Shown here piece by piece: positions 51,256 to 59,715 of a DNA stretch of 64,000 nt. The DNA is from Lachnospiraceae bacterium 3-1 (lineage in GTDB: Bacteria; Bacillota; Clostridia; Lachnospirales; Lachnospiraceae): positions 682,500 through 746,499 of the forward strand of contig KE159582.1 of assembly GCA_000403255.2 (NCBI GenBank). Reading direction: 5' to 3'. Position 1 is the stretch's first letter. Each line of letters begins with the position of its first letter. The notes below the pieces were generated by a model. That model was not told the origin of the DNA, made no database searches, and was given only the letters and a program-made list of their open reading frames with translations. Position numbers and translations under genes: made by a program.

Positions 51256-52795
51256 CCGCTATTCGGCGGCTCCCATAAGCGGGCTGAAAAAGCGGAGGGT
51301 GGCGGCATACGCCCGCGTTTCCACCGACCATGAGGAGCAGCTCACCAGCTACGAGGCGCAGGTGGATTATTACACGAATTACATCAATGGGCGGGACGAT
51401 TGGGAATTTGTATCCGTGTACGCAGATGAGGGCATAACCGGCTGCAATACCAAAAAGCGCGATGGCTTCAATAAAATGGTGGCGGATGCGCTGGCCGGCT
51501 CCATCGACCTTATCATCACCAAGAGCGTGAGCCGCTTTGCGAGGAACACGGTGGACAGCCTGACCACCATCCGGAAGCTGAAGGAACACAAGGTGGAGTG
51601 CTATTTTGAAAAGGAAAATATCTGGACATTTGACGGCAAGGGCGAGCTGCTCCTTACCATCATGTCTTCACTGGCGCAGGAGGAGAGCCGGAGCATTTCC
51701 GAGAACTGCACATGGGGGCAGCGGAAACGGTTTTCAGATGGCAAATTCAGCGTGGCGTTTTCCAATTTCCTCGGCTACGACCGGGGCGAGAACGGGGAAC
51801 TGGTGCTGAACGAAGAACAGGCGGCCATTGTCCGGAGAATCTACGGGCTGTTCCTGCAGGGCAGGAGCCCTTATGCAATCGCAAAGCTGCTGACATCGGA
51901 AGGGATACCGACGCCGTCCGGTAAGGAAAAATGGTGCGGAGCCACGGTAAAGAGCATCCTCCAAAACGAGAAGTACAAAGGGGACGCGCTCCTGCAGAAA
52001 AGATACACAGTGGATTTCCTGACCAAAAAGAAAAAAGTCAACCAGGGGGAAGTGCCGCAGTTTTATGTGGAAGGGAGCCACGCCGCCATCATAGAGCCTT
52101 CCGTGTTCGATGCGGTGCAGAAGCAGATGGCGGTCCGGCATCCGGGGAAGAACCGGCACAGCAGCGTGAGCATTTTTTCAAGTAAAATAAAATGCGGGGA
52201 CTGCGGGGGCTGGTACGGTTCCAAAGTGTGGCATTCCAATGATAAATACCGGAAGGTGATATGGCAGTGCAACCATAAATTTGACGGCGGGGAGAAATGC
52301 GCCACGCCGCATTTGGAAGAGGCGGAGATTAAGGAACTGTTTTTGAAGGCGGCCAACATCCTCTGTACTGAAAAGGATGAGGTCATTGCAGATTTTGAAG
52401 CCATAAAAGACACAGTTTTTGCCACAGCAGGCTTGGAAAGGGAAAAGGCCGACCTGCAGGAAGAGATGAATGTGGTGGCGGGGCTGATACAGCAGTGCAT
52501 AAATGAGAATGCCCGCGTGGCGCTTGACCAGGCGGAATACCAGGAAAGGTACAATGCGTTGGCAGACCGGTTTGATAAAGCGAAGGAAAGGCTGGAGGCT
52601 GTCAGCATGGAGATCACGGAGAAACAGGCCAGACGGGAAATGGCGGAGCGGTGCCTTACGGAGATTGCAAAACAGGAAGGCGTGGTTTCAGAATTTGATG
52701 AAGACCTCTGGTATGCACTGGTTGATTTTGTTACAGTCTGCGGAAAGGATGATGTGCGGTTCACGTTTAAAGACGGGACGGAGATCAAAGTGTAA
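51221..52795 (+). CDS. Large serine recombinase 2
   Basis: A 524-residue large serine recombinase. Its catalytic region starts VAAYARVSTDHEEQLTSYEA; GITGCNTKKRDGFNKMVADA and TKSVSRFARNTVDSLTTI follow. The zinc ribbon is KCGDCGGWYGSKVWH with CNHKFDGGEKC, and the coiled coil spans about residues 400-480. All domains are present, so it could be the integrase proper. The start follows GGGAGGAGGC inside recombinase 1. A terminator ends the operon. Confidence 0.92.
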   Translation: MAKITAIPATIDRYSAAPISGLKKRRVAAYARVSTDHEEQLTSYEAQVDYYTNYINGRDDWEFVSVYADEGITGCNTKKRDGFNKMVADALAGSIDLIITKSVSRFARNTVDSLTTIRKLKEHKVECYFEKENIWTFDGKGELLLTIMSSLAQEESRSISENCTWGQRKRFSDGKFSVAFSNFLGYDRGENGELVLNEEQAAIVRRIYGLFLQGRSPYAIAKLLTSEGIPTPSGKEKWCGATVKSILQNEKYKGDALLQKRYTVDFLTKKKKVNQGEVPQFYVEGSHAAIIEPSVFDAVQKQMAVRHPGKNRHSSVSIFSSKIKCGDCGGWYGSKVWHSNDKYRKVIWQCNHKFDGGEKCATPHLEEAEIKELFLKAANILCTEKDEVIADFEAIKDTVFATAGLEREKADLQEEMNVVAGLIQQCINENARVALDQAEYQERYNALADRFDKAKERLEAVSMEITEKQARREMAERCLTEIAKQEGVVSEFDEDLWYALVDFVTVCGKDDVRFTFKDGTEIKV

Positions 52796-52829
52796 AATCC
52801 TGCGGTGATGGGAATGCCGCAGGATTTTT
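52796..52829 (+). terminator. Terminator closing the recombinase operon
   Basis: AATCCTGCGG and CCGCAGGATT form a perfect 10-bp stem with an 11-base loop, followed by T residues. Confidence 0.9.
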
Positions 52830-52865
52830 CATACCCTTTTTGGATTTGAACCCTCCCCCTATGAG

Positions 52866-52920
52866 GCAAAATCAAAAAGTATAGCAAAATCAAAATGTAT
52901 AAGGCAAAATCGAATTGTAT
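52866..52920 (+). repeat. Three 18-bp tandem repeats at the right prophage edge
   Basis: GCAAAATCAAAAAGTATA (52866), GCAAAATCAAAATGTATA (52884) and GCAAAATCGAATTGTATC (52904). The base composition changes sharply here from G+C-rich to A+T-rich, so this may be the right prophage junction. Confidence 0.55.
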
Positions 52921-53794
52921 CAAAGACGGTAGTCCCATAGAACCAATTATCTCCCGTGAAATGTTTGAGGAAGCAAACCATATGTTAAACCAGCGTTCTT
53001 TGTCTCAAAAGGGAAAGGAAAAGTACAGTAACCGTTATCCTCTTTCTGGTAAGATCAAATGTGGCTGCTGTGGTTCCAGTTATGTAGCACGGTATAAAAT
53101 CCGAAAAAATGGAAGTTGTTATAAGGCGTGGCGGTGTAATGAAGCCGCCAAGCATGGAAAACCTCACACTGATAAAGCTGGAAATAAGGTGGGGTGCACA
53201 GGAATGAGTCTACGGAATGAAGACGCAATTCATATTATGTATCTTGTCACAGGGAGCTTAAAATATAATAAGAAGAAAATGACGGGTGATTTACTTTCAA
53301 TAATCAAGTCTGTAATTGCCTCTGATCTGTCGTATAGCAGGAAGGCATGTCCGAAGGGTGTTTCGATGGATAATGTAGGTACAGACAGTGAGGAATTGAA
53401 ATCACAGATTAGGGCTATCGGGGAAAAACGCACAAAGCTCATTGACCTTTATACTTCTGGTGACATTACCAGAGAGGAATTTACAGCAGCAAGAGCAAAA
53501 TGTGAGAATGAGATTACAAAACTGCAGTCTGTGATAGAAAGTATGCCTAGATATCCAGGAAAATGTTCTAGTGGAATGTTTGCTCAGAACGAGAAACAAA
53601 GGGAAAGATCTGCAAAGCAAAAAGAGCTTGTGGATGAAATTGCAGAGGTGATCCAAGAGCTTGTAAATGGCGTGGAATATGAAGATGATTTTTATAAAGA
53701 AATCTTAAATAAAATGGTGGTAAATGACAAAGATCATATTGATGTGCATTTGCAGTTTCTTCCATTCAAATGGAGCTATACCATTGCAAAATAA
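52895..53794 (+). pseudogene. Truncated serine recombinase, C-terminal remnant
   Basis: The frame begins inside a large serine recombinase: PIEPIISREMFEEANHMLNQ is the end of the recombinase domain. The zinc ribbon KCGCCGSSYVARYKI with CNEAAKHGKP and the coiled coil (ELKSQIRAIGEKRTKLIDLY) follow. About 250-300 residues with the catalytic Ser are missing. The gene is A+T-rich, unlike the prophage recombinases, so it belongs to an older element. No matching N-terminal half exists at the left prophage edge, so simple splitting by integration does not explain it. Confidence 0.85.
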
Positions 53795-53881
53795 GAATAA
53801 AGTTATTTGATTCAGAATTGATACAATTCAAAAGGAAAAAGAAGATACTGATATTGGTATTTCTGCAACCGATAGGCATTG

Positions 53882-53917
53882 AAAAACCGCCGTTATGACG
53901 TTACCCATAGCGGCGGC
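53882..53917 (-). terminator. Terminator of LytTR-DUF3021 operon
   Basis: Read on the minus strand, GCCGCCGCTATG pairs with CATAACGGCGG around an eight-base loop, followed by TTTTT. Confidence 0.75.
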
Positions 53918-53921
53918 ATAC

Positions 53922-54392
53922 TTACTCATTTCTATTATCCTTCGTTTGAAACAATTTCTCATTCATTTTCCTTACATTATATCTGCCTATACCAAATTGT
54001 ATGATCCATATAACTACAAAAATTAAAGCAAAAATCCCAAAATAGATTAAAAATCCAATTATACTATGTTCCATCCAATATGCAAAATAAGCGATTGGTA
54101 ACATTATTACGGAAATAATTGAAAAGTAAATCCCTGTCTGCTTTACCATGCTCCAACTATCCATTTCCCATATTACTGAACTTGCCGCAAATCCCACACC
54201 TAATATTCCACAAAGAATTGTTTGCAAAATGACAGCATTGATTTCATTTCCCATAATTGATATGAGTTCGGGTACACAAGGCGAGTAAAATCCATTTGCC
54301 CAACCAAGAGAAATCAAGATTGTAATTAAATAGCCTATTGTAATTCCAAGTGGAAACCCTAAAAGACTACGCTTAATAATTTTCTTTTTCAT
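53922..54392 (-). CDS. DUF3021 membrane protein
   Basis: A 156-residue membrane protein with four predicted segments (LGFPLGITIGYLITILISLG, ILCGILGVGFAASSVI, YFSIISVIMLPIAYFAYW, FLIYFGIFALIFVVIWIIQF) and a short basic tail. This arrangement is DUF3021. The start at 54392 is six bases behind GAGGTG; an ATG three codons upstream is too close to the site. It is co-transcribed with the LytTR regulator, a known pair in Firmicutes where the regulator controls the membrane protein. Confidence 0.85.
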   Translation of the reverse strand: MKKKIIKRSLLGFPLGITIGYLITILISLGWANGFYSPCVPELISIMGNEINAVILQTILCGILGVGFAASSVIWEMDSWSMVKQTGIYFSIISVIMLPIAYFAYWMEHSIIGFLIYFGIFALIFVVIWIIQFGIGRYNVRKMNEKLFQTKDNRNE

Positions 54393-54402
54393 AACATTCA
54401 CC

Positions 54403-54843
54403 TCATATTCCTAATATCTTTTTTAGTTTTGGAACATAGCGTCTGGATACATATGTTGTTATTCCATTTGATAATTTAACGCAAATTGTACCTGTAAAAC
54501 TCAAGTCAAAATTATTGACTTTTTTTAAGTTAATAATTTCCGAATTTGATATACGAATGAATTGATTCGAGGGTAATCGATTTTCTATCTCATATAACCT
54601 AAGTCGAAGAATATATTCCCCTTTGTTAGTAACTGCAAAAACTTTTCCAGAATTTGCATAAATACGAATCAAATCTGTCTGTTCCAATATTTCAATTTTT
54701 TCATCTTTATACCCAGAAATTATTTGCGAGGCATTTTCTGAAAGTTTTTTTACAATGTCACTCACATCTTCTGTCATTGAAGCAGTCAGTATGGTTACTT
54801 TGGGGTCAATATATGAACTGTCAATTTTAATTTCGACCTGCAT
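54403..54843 (-). CDS. LytTR-domain transcriptional regulator
   Basis: A stand-alone LytTR protein of 146 residues. The N-terminal 45 residues are strand/helix without a receiver. The LytTR DNA-binding domain spans about 50-146 (QTDLIRIYANSGKVFAVTNK, LPSNQFIRISNSEIINLKKV, TYVSRRYVPKLKKIL). The start was placed six bases after GGTGGGG. It likely autoregulates the two-gene operon with DUF3021. Confidence 0.88.
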   Translation of the reverse strand: MQVEIKIDSSYIDPKVTILTASMTEDVSDIVKKLSENASQIISGYKDEKIEILEQTDLIRIYANSGKVFAVTNKGEYILRLRLYEIENRLPSNQFIRISNSEIINLKKVNNFDLSFTGTICVKLSNGITTYVSRRYVPKLKKILGI

Positions 54844-55054
54844 GATAATCCCCACCTTTCTTTTTCTTTACAATATCACTATAAGCAAAGCAGATAATAG
54901 TTTCAATGGATTTGCGATAGTTGGTTGATTTCAAAATACAACTGGTCAAAATCCTTTGCAAAATGTACAATGCCAGTCTTAAAATATGTATCCTTCTATA
55001 TCGCTGTTAAGAGCAAGTTATTTTCATACACAATATAATTTAATTTTTTAAATA

Positions 55055-56523
55055 TACACCACTTTACAACTATTATAAATAGCGCTCCTTTTGCTGAACA
55101 AGGTATTTTAAGGCTCTCATAAGGGCAGATGATTTTATTATACTTTCGCTCTTTTTCACGAAAGTGGCAAAAAATACCTCCTGCCTGATCCTCTCGCTGA
55201 GCACAAACCTGAAATCCTGTACGCTTTTCCTACGGTACTTTGAAAATGCTTCATCCTGATATGGCAGCAGTTTCATCGCGCAATAAGCTATGTTGATCAG
55301 ATTCACCAGCATTTCAATCCCTTTCCGGCTGCGCACCATATAGCTGCATAGTGACCAGAAGGTTTTCTGTTCGTAATGGCTGACTTCTATCTTCCATCTG
55401 AATGAGTACAGGAACAAGGGGATGTAATCCATCCATGCGCTCCCCGTCTGGTTCAGGGGAGTCTTTTCCTGCCATGCGCAAAAAATTTGCAGCTGTGTGG
55501 GGAAAACCGTACTGAAGAACAGGCGCCTGGAACCGCCTTCCTTCTCTGTGGCTGTCACATAGGCAAAAACTTCCCTTGTGCCGAAAATATTTGTAAGGAC
55601 ACGGCGCGTCCCAATATAGTAACCGCCTATTTTTTCGTCTGAAAGTGTAAAATCCTTTTCCGCCGAAAGGCGTTTCCCATGTTTTGCAGGCCTGCCCCTT
55701 TTTCCGGTCGGCTGTGGGGCAAGGTCATAAAGGACAGAGTCATACCTTGCATTTCCGATTAGGCCAAGGTTTGGGCATTCATCCACGACAGAAACCAGGT
55801 CACCTTTTGTGTACCAGCTGTCGCATAGGATAATGACATTCGCCTTCCCCTGTAATTCAGGCATGGCCTGCCGCACCATGCAAGCAGCCAGCTTCAGCTT
55901 TGACTCTTCTTTCTGCCGCATGCGGTAGGAAAGCGGCAGTGCCTGGTAAACAATCTTGTCTTTATCCCACATTGGCACACAGAGCATGACACTTACAAAG
56001 CAGTGCCCATTCAGGCAGCCGCTGCCGTTGTGCGCGGAATGGTCAAAGAGTTTTGAGACATCCTCAAATTTCTTTCCATATTTGGGAACAATGGTATCAT
56101 CAATGCATAAAAAAACGGGCTGTCTCTCTAAGGATTTCGGGATTAGTTTCAATGCCATAGATGCTGTTGCATTCATAAACCTGGAATAATCCACTTTAGC
56201 ATAGGAGCAGGCATAGTAAAAGGCATTCAGGGATTTATCTGTTAGCTTTGACAGGAAATGTCTGTAAAGGAAACGGATGGAATCCGCTGACTCCAGTGTC
56301 AGTATGGACAGCACAAGCAGGACTAATGTCTCGGCTGTAGGAATGGAACAAGTCTCAAAATAAATGTAAAAATAATGATAAAGTCTACCAATTATAGTTT
56401 TTTCGTTGTATAATAAGTCTGTCGTACAGGATCACTTTCTTTCGTATTTTTTGTTTGCAAACTTATTATACATCAGAAAGTCCTGTATGACATTTTTTTA
56501 TGGAAAAGTTGTAAAGTGGTGTA
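55055..56523. mobile_element. IS4/IS701-like insertion sequence
   Basis: A 17-bp perfect terminal inverted repeat, TACACCACTTTACAACT (55055) and its complement (56507), encloses one minus-strand transposase gene. The element is about 1.47 kb. A clear target duplication was not found. Inside the right end, GTATAATAAGT (56408) and ACTTATTATAC (56460) form a further inverted repeat upstream of the transposase. Confidence 0.8.
55073..56314 (-). CDS. IS4/IS701-like DDE transposase
   Basis: A DDE transposase: VFLCIDDTIVPKYGKKFEDV holds the first Asp pair, IILCDSWYTKGDL the second Asp, and RWKIEVSHYEQKTFWSLCSY the Glu in the Y-x2-R/W-type context. It is 413 residues from the GTG at 56314. Upstream the frame stays open for about 35 more codons with plausible protein (YFETCSIPTAETLVLLVLS) but no ATG, GTG or TTG. 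Either a non-standard start is used or the original start has been lost. No internal stop is seen. Confidence 0.8.
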   Translation of the reverse strand: MLSILTLESADSIRFLYRHFLSKLTDKSLNAFYYACSYAKVDYSRFMNATASMALKLIPKSLERQPVFLCIDDTIVPKYGKKFEDVSKLFDHSAHNGSGCLNGHCFVSVMLCVPMWDKDKIVYQALPLSYRMRQKEESKLKLAACMVRQAMPELQGKANVIILCDSWYTKGDLVSVVDECPNLGLIGNARYDSVLYDLAPQPTGKRGRPAKHGKRLSAEKDFTLSDEKIGGYYIGTRRVLTNIFGTREVFAYVTATEKEGGSRRLFFSTVFPTQLQIFCAWQEKTPLNQTGSAWMDYIPLFLYSFRWKIEVSHYEQKTFWSLCSYMVRSRKGIEMLVNLINIAYCAMKLLPYQDEAFSKYRRKSVQDFRFVLSERIRQEVFFATFVKKSESIIKSSALMRALKYLVQQKERYL

Positions 56524-56613
56524 CAATTTTTAACGATAGAAATTTTAGAATTCTATCAGGAAAATGTCCACAGGTACAAGGAAACATCGCAACACCGAAA
56601 TTGATACAATGGG

Positions 56614-56671
56614 AAACCGCTAAAATGCGTGGAAATAAGCCTTTCCGCGGATTTGGCGGTTTTGTTTTTTC
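56614..56671 (+). terminator. Terminator-like stem with T run
   Basis: AAACCGC pairs with GCGGTTT, with inner GGAAA/TTTCC pairing, then GTTTTTTC. There is no identified gene in front of it in this direction; it may be left from a lost gene. Confidence 0.5.
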
Positions 56672-56727
56672 GCTTTTTGAGCCTTTTTTCTGTTTCGGAA
56701 GCTGTTTCGCCCTCAAAATTTGCACCT

Positions 56728-56759
56728 CCTTTTAACGATAGCGGGCAATCGTTAAAAGG
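56728..56759. repeat. 12-bp perfect inverted repeat
   Basis: CCTTTTAACGAT and ATCGTTAAAAGG with an eight-base spacer. TTAACGATA also appears singly at about 56530 and 59659, so it may be a local binding motif. Confidence 0.45.
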
Positions 56760-56910
56760 TTTGAACAGGGGAATTTATGTTTACAAAGAAAGAGGCTATA
56801 TGGGACAGAAGATTTAATTTTGTTAATGTGGGAAATATCTGAGGGAAAATAAGAAGAATGTGTGGAGGATACTTTTTTGTAAATATGGGAAGTTACTTCC
56901 CATCTTCCTA

Positions 56911-56939
56911 TTGACAATTAAGTGTATGATGTTTATAAT
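56911..56939 (+). promoter_or_regulatory. Sigma-A promoter of the GntR-ABC operon
   Basis: TTGACA (56911-56916), a 17-base spacer and TATAAT (56934-56939) form an exact consensus. GGGAAGTTACTTCCC just upstream, and the partial AGTGT...ACACT pair around the -10, could be GntR operators. Confidence 0.85.
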
Positions 56940-56974
56940 GTGTATATTAAAACAGCACACTAAAGGAAGGAGAG

Positions 56975-57358
56975 ATGGGATTTTTGAAAATACTCATATC
57001 AAATACCTCTGACAGCCCCTTGTACCAACAGATCAAAGACCAGATCAAAGACGCTGTGCTAAAAGAAGAGTTAGTTGAGGGGGATGCGCTTCCCTCTATA
57101 CGCGCCTTTGCGAATGATCTGAAAGTCAGTGTCTTAACAATCCGGCGGGTTTATGAAGAATTGGAACAGGAGGGATTTGTTACAAGCCAGGTAGGGATAG
57201 GGACTTTTATATCTGCGGGCAACCTTGAACTGCTCCGGGATTCCAAACGGCGGCTTGTAGAACAAAAAATGCTGGACATGATACAGACAGCAAAATCACT
57301 GAAAATAAGTAAAGAAGAACTCAATGCCATGATGGATATTCTTTACGAGGAGGATTAA
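56975..57358 (+). CDS. GntR-family regulator, YtrA type
   Basis: A short GntR regulator of 127 residues. The winged helix is at about 15-80: DSPLYQQIKDQIKDAVLKEE, GDALPSIRAFANDLKVSVLT and RRVYEELEQEGFVTSQVGIG. The C-terminal domain is only about 45 helical residues, as in the YtrA subfamily that controls ABC transporters. ATG 56975 is used; TTG 56984 (giving MKILISNTSD) has better spacing from AAGGAGAG. It begins the ABC operon and should repress it. Confidence 0.9.
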   Translation: MGFLKILISNTSDSPLYQQIKDQIKDAVLKEELVEGDALPSIRAFANDLKVSVLTIRRVYEELEQEGFVTSQVGIGTFISAGNLELLRDSKRRLVEQKMLDMIQTAKSLKISKEELNAMMDILYEED

Positions 57359-57359
57359 A

Positions 57360-58220
57360 ATGAATGATATTTTGAACGTAGAGAACCTGAACAAATCGTA
57401 TGGGGATTTCTCTTTAACAGATGTGGCTTTTTCTTTACCGGAGGGCTGTATAACAGGTTTCATCGGGATTAACGGTGCGGGCAAAACCACCACATTGCGG
57501 ACGCTTTTAGGACTGGCGAAAAAGAAGTCTGGCAATATTCAATTTTTTGGCCTTGAAATGGAAAAGAACGAGAAGAAGATCAAAAACCGTATCGGCATTG
57601 TTTTAGATGACGGCTGTTTTTATGACGAGCTTTCTTTATCTGAAATGAAAAGCATTATTGCATCAGCATATACCGAATGGTCTGAACAGGATTTCAATCG
57701 GTATATGGATATGTTTTCCCTTGATCCAAAGCAAAAAATCAGTACGCTTTCCAAAGGCATGAAGATGAAATATGCGCTTGCCTTAGCCCTTTCCCATCAT
57801 GCGGAGCTTTTAATCATGGACGAACCGACCAGCGGGCTTGACCCCTTAATCAGGAGCCAGCTCTTAAAAGTTCTGACGGATTACATGGAAAACGGCGGCA
57901 AAGGGGTTTTCTTTTCAACACATATCACCTCTGACCTTGATAAAGTCGCTGATATGCTCATCATGATCCATGACGGGCGCATTATCTTCCAGGAGGAAAA
58001 AGACTTTCTGCTTGACACATACCGGATTGTCAAAGGTGATGTGAAAGCACTGACGGATGATAGGCGTAAGCTCTTTCTAAGCCTGTCAGAAACCGCCTTT
58101 GGATTTACGGGGGTTACAAAGCAAATAACAGAGGTACAGTCCTTTTTCCCGGACGCTATGGTCGAGCGTCCTACGATAGAGGACATCATGCTCGCCAATA
58201 TAGGAGGATATAAGAAATGA
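57360..58220 (+). CDS. ABC transporter ATP-binding protein
   Basis: A complete ABC ATPase of 286 residues. Walker A is GINGAGKTTTLRTLLG, the signature is STLSKGMKMKYALALAL (LSKGM replaces LSGGQ), Walker B is ELLIMDEPTSGLDPL, and the switch His is in FFSTHITSDL. The C-terminal 80 residues are a BcrA-type extension. It works with the permease downstream, probably in export of, or resistance to, peptide-like compounds, as is usual for GntR-linked transporters (family knowledge). Confidence 0.92.
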   Translation: MNDILNVENLNKSYGDFSLTDVAFSLPEGCITGFIGINGAGKTTTLRTLLGLAKKKSGNIQFFGLEMEKNEKKIKNRIGIVLDDGCFYDELSLSEMKSIIASAYTEWSEQDFNRYMDMFSLDPKQKISTLSKGMKMKYALALALSHHAELLIMDEPTSGLDPLIRSQLLKVLTDYMENGGKGVFFSTHITSDLDKVADMLIMIHDGRIIFQEEKDFLLDTYRIVKGDVKALTDDRRKLFLSLSETAFGFTGVTKQITEVQSFFPDAMVERPTIEDIMLANIGGYKK

Positions 58221-58858
58221 TGCTGTTCCATTTGATAAAAAAAGACGTTCTCATTGTAAAAAAGTATGTGCTGATCATGCTGGCTGCCGCTGTCCTGATT
58301 CCGCCTTTTATGCTCTGGCGCGCACCGCAGTACACCGGGATTTTAGGATTCATGCTGTCCGTCATTTTTTGCGTGTTCATGCTGCTGCAATATGTATCCC
58401 TGAAAGAATATCAATTCCCGAAAGCCGCAACATTGCTGTGCGCCACACCATATTCGCGCAGAATGATTGTTTTGTCCAAATATATTTTCTGCATGGTAAT
58501 TTATTTGGCCTGCTGCCTTATATATGGTATTGAAACTTTAGTTATTCCTGGATTAGGCTCATGTGACATAAAACTGTTTGTACTCATGCTTTTTATAACT
58601 TCTGTTTTCATCGGCGTGTATCTGCCAGTGCAGTACAAGTTAGGGTACGAGAAAACAAAATTTGCTTTCGTGGTTGTCATAATGGCATCCCCTTTTATTC
58701 TTCCGTATCTTATGAAAATGGAAAACGTAAATTTGGATTTTCTTTCCCTGCTTTCTCCTGTTCTTGTTTATGGGGGGATTATCCTGTCGAGCCTGGGAAT
58801 CTTGATCGTTTCAATTTTCCTGTCAATGAGATTCTACAGCAGTGTAGATTTGGCATAA
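58217..58858 (+). CDS. ABC-2 type permease
   Basis: A 213-residue membrane protein with six hydrophobic segments (VLIMLAAAVLIPPFML, GFMLSVIFCVFMLLQYV, FCMVIYLACCLIYG, LFVLMLFITSVFIGVYL, AFVVVIMASPFILPYL, VYGGIILSSLGILIVSIFL). KAATLLCATPYSRRMIVLSK is the usual cytoplasmic signature of ABC-2 family permeases. It overlaps the ATPase stop (ATGA). Confidence 0.9.
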   Translation: MMLFHLIKKDVLIVKKYVLIMLAAAVLIPPFMLWRAPQYTGILGFMLSVIFCVFMLLQYVSLKEYQFPKAATLLCATPYSRRMIVLSKYIFCMVIYLACCLIYGIETLVIPGLGSCDIKLFVLMLFITSVFIGVYLPVQYKLGYEKTKFAFVVVIMASPFILPYLMKMENVNLDFLSLLSPVLVYGGIILSSLGILIVSIFLSMRFYSSVDLA

Positions 58859-58876
58859 AAGAAAGGAACGCGGAAT

Positions 58877-59260
58877 ATGGACAACGATATGATTTTTCTT
58901 TATATCATTGCTGCGGCAGCATTGTGTTTTGCGCTTATAAGCTGTATTCAATTTCTCATGAAGAGAAACAAGACGGCGCAGACAACAGGGACAATTATTT
59001 CAATTAAAATGCCGAATCCCGAAACGGCAAAAGCCCGTAATTCAAAATGGGCGATAGTTTCATATATGGCAGACGGAAAAACTTACCAGTCACAAAACCG
59101 TATACAAGTGCCTATGGCTTTGCAGGTTGGAGCGACTGTCAAAGTACGCTATGACAGATCCAATCCCGAAAAACTGTATAGCTTTTCCATGTTGCGGATT
59201 GCCGTATCGATTTTAATTGCCGCTGTTTGTTTTTTGGCGGCTGTATTCAAATTAATATAA
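58877..59260 (+). CDS. DUF3592-like membrane protein
   Basis: A 127-residue protein with a membrane segment at each end (FLYIIAAAALCFALISCIQF and ISILIAAVCFLAAVFKLI). The extracellular middle (TTGTIISIKMPNPE, IVSYMADGKTYQSQNRIQV, VKVRYDRSNPEKLYSF) fits DUF3592. It follows the permease by 18 bases with GAAAGGAAC before its ATG and so is part of the same operon. Function unknown. Confidence 0.8.
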   Translation: MDNDMIFLYIIAAAALCFALISCIQFLMKRNKTAQTTGTIISIKMPNPETAKARNSKWAIVSYMADGKTYQSQNRIQVPMALQVGATVKVRYDRSNPEKLYSFSMLRIAVSILIAAVCFLAAVFKLI

Positions 59261-59279
59261 GATGAGGAGGGTTAAGATT

Positions 59280-59375
59280 ATGCCGCATTTTCCGGGCTGG
59301 TTCGTTGCCGTTTGTGTTCTGCTTCCCATTGCCAATGCAATATATAAGGCGTGGAAAAACAACAAAAAGAAATAG
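59280..59375 (+). CDS. Very small membrane peptide
   Basis: A 31-codon frame with one hydrophobic helix (GWFVAVCVLLPIANAIY) and a Lys/Asn-rich tail. GAGGAGG lies ten bases upstream of the ATG. It is the last frame in the GntR-ABC operon. The good ribosome-binding site and single-helix design argue that it is real; function unknown. Confidence 0.5.
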   Translation: MPHFPGWFVAVCVLLPIANAIYKAWKNNKKK

Positions 59376-59715
59376 CCGCAGGGGGCATTACGGACTGGGA
59401 GATTCACGATAAAGAATAAGTGCAAAGATGCAAAAGACAAACCGTCGCTATGGCAAACCGCCATATGCGGCGGTCTGCCGTTTCCGCAGGCAGGGTTCTT
59501 TTTCCTATTCAGAAAACCGCTTGGAAAGCGGGGGAATCAGAGGTAATACGCTTACACGGCGGTTTGGGTTTCCCCTATATCGGACGAATGGCGATATGCC
59601 GTATTCGGGTGGTTGTGTATGGGCCTTCCATACAAAAGCGTCAACCTCTCTTAATAATTAACGATAATTGACCGATGTATAAAATGGAAATAAAAATCGA
59701 AAGGAAGGAAATGGT
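59376..59715. other. Intergenic region before BlaI-like gene
   Basis: No gene with a ribosome-binding site was found in these 340 bases; two overlapping small frames (59420-59671) look like chance. Several GC hairpins are present (ACCGCCATATGCGGCGGT near 59456; CTGCCGTTTCCGCAGGCAG). TATAAAAT (59678-59685) may be the -10 of the BlaI-like operon. Confidence 0.45.

Larger units (their letters stand above)
56524..56974. other. Intergenic region with GntR operon promoter
   Basis: There is no convincing gene in these 451 bases; small frames here lack ribosome-binding sites. It contains a terminator (56614-56671), a 12-bp inverted repeat (56728-56759), a palindrome GGGAAGTTACTTCCC (about 56887-56901) and a consensus promoter (56911-56939). 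Confidence 0.6.

Noticed and set aside
56406..56735. Open frame of 109 codons spanning the end of the insertion sequence
   Set aside because: It crosses the terminal inverted repeat and a terminator, and has no start signal.
59420..59671. Two overlapping small frames before the BlaI-like gene
   Set aside because: Neither has a ribosome-binding site, they share the same bases in different frames and lie over GC hairpins.
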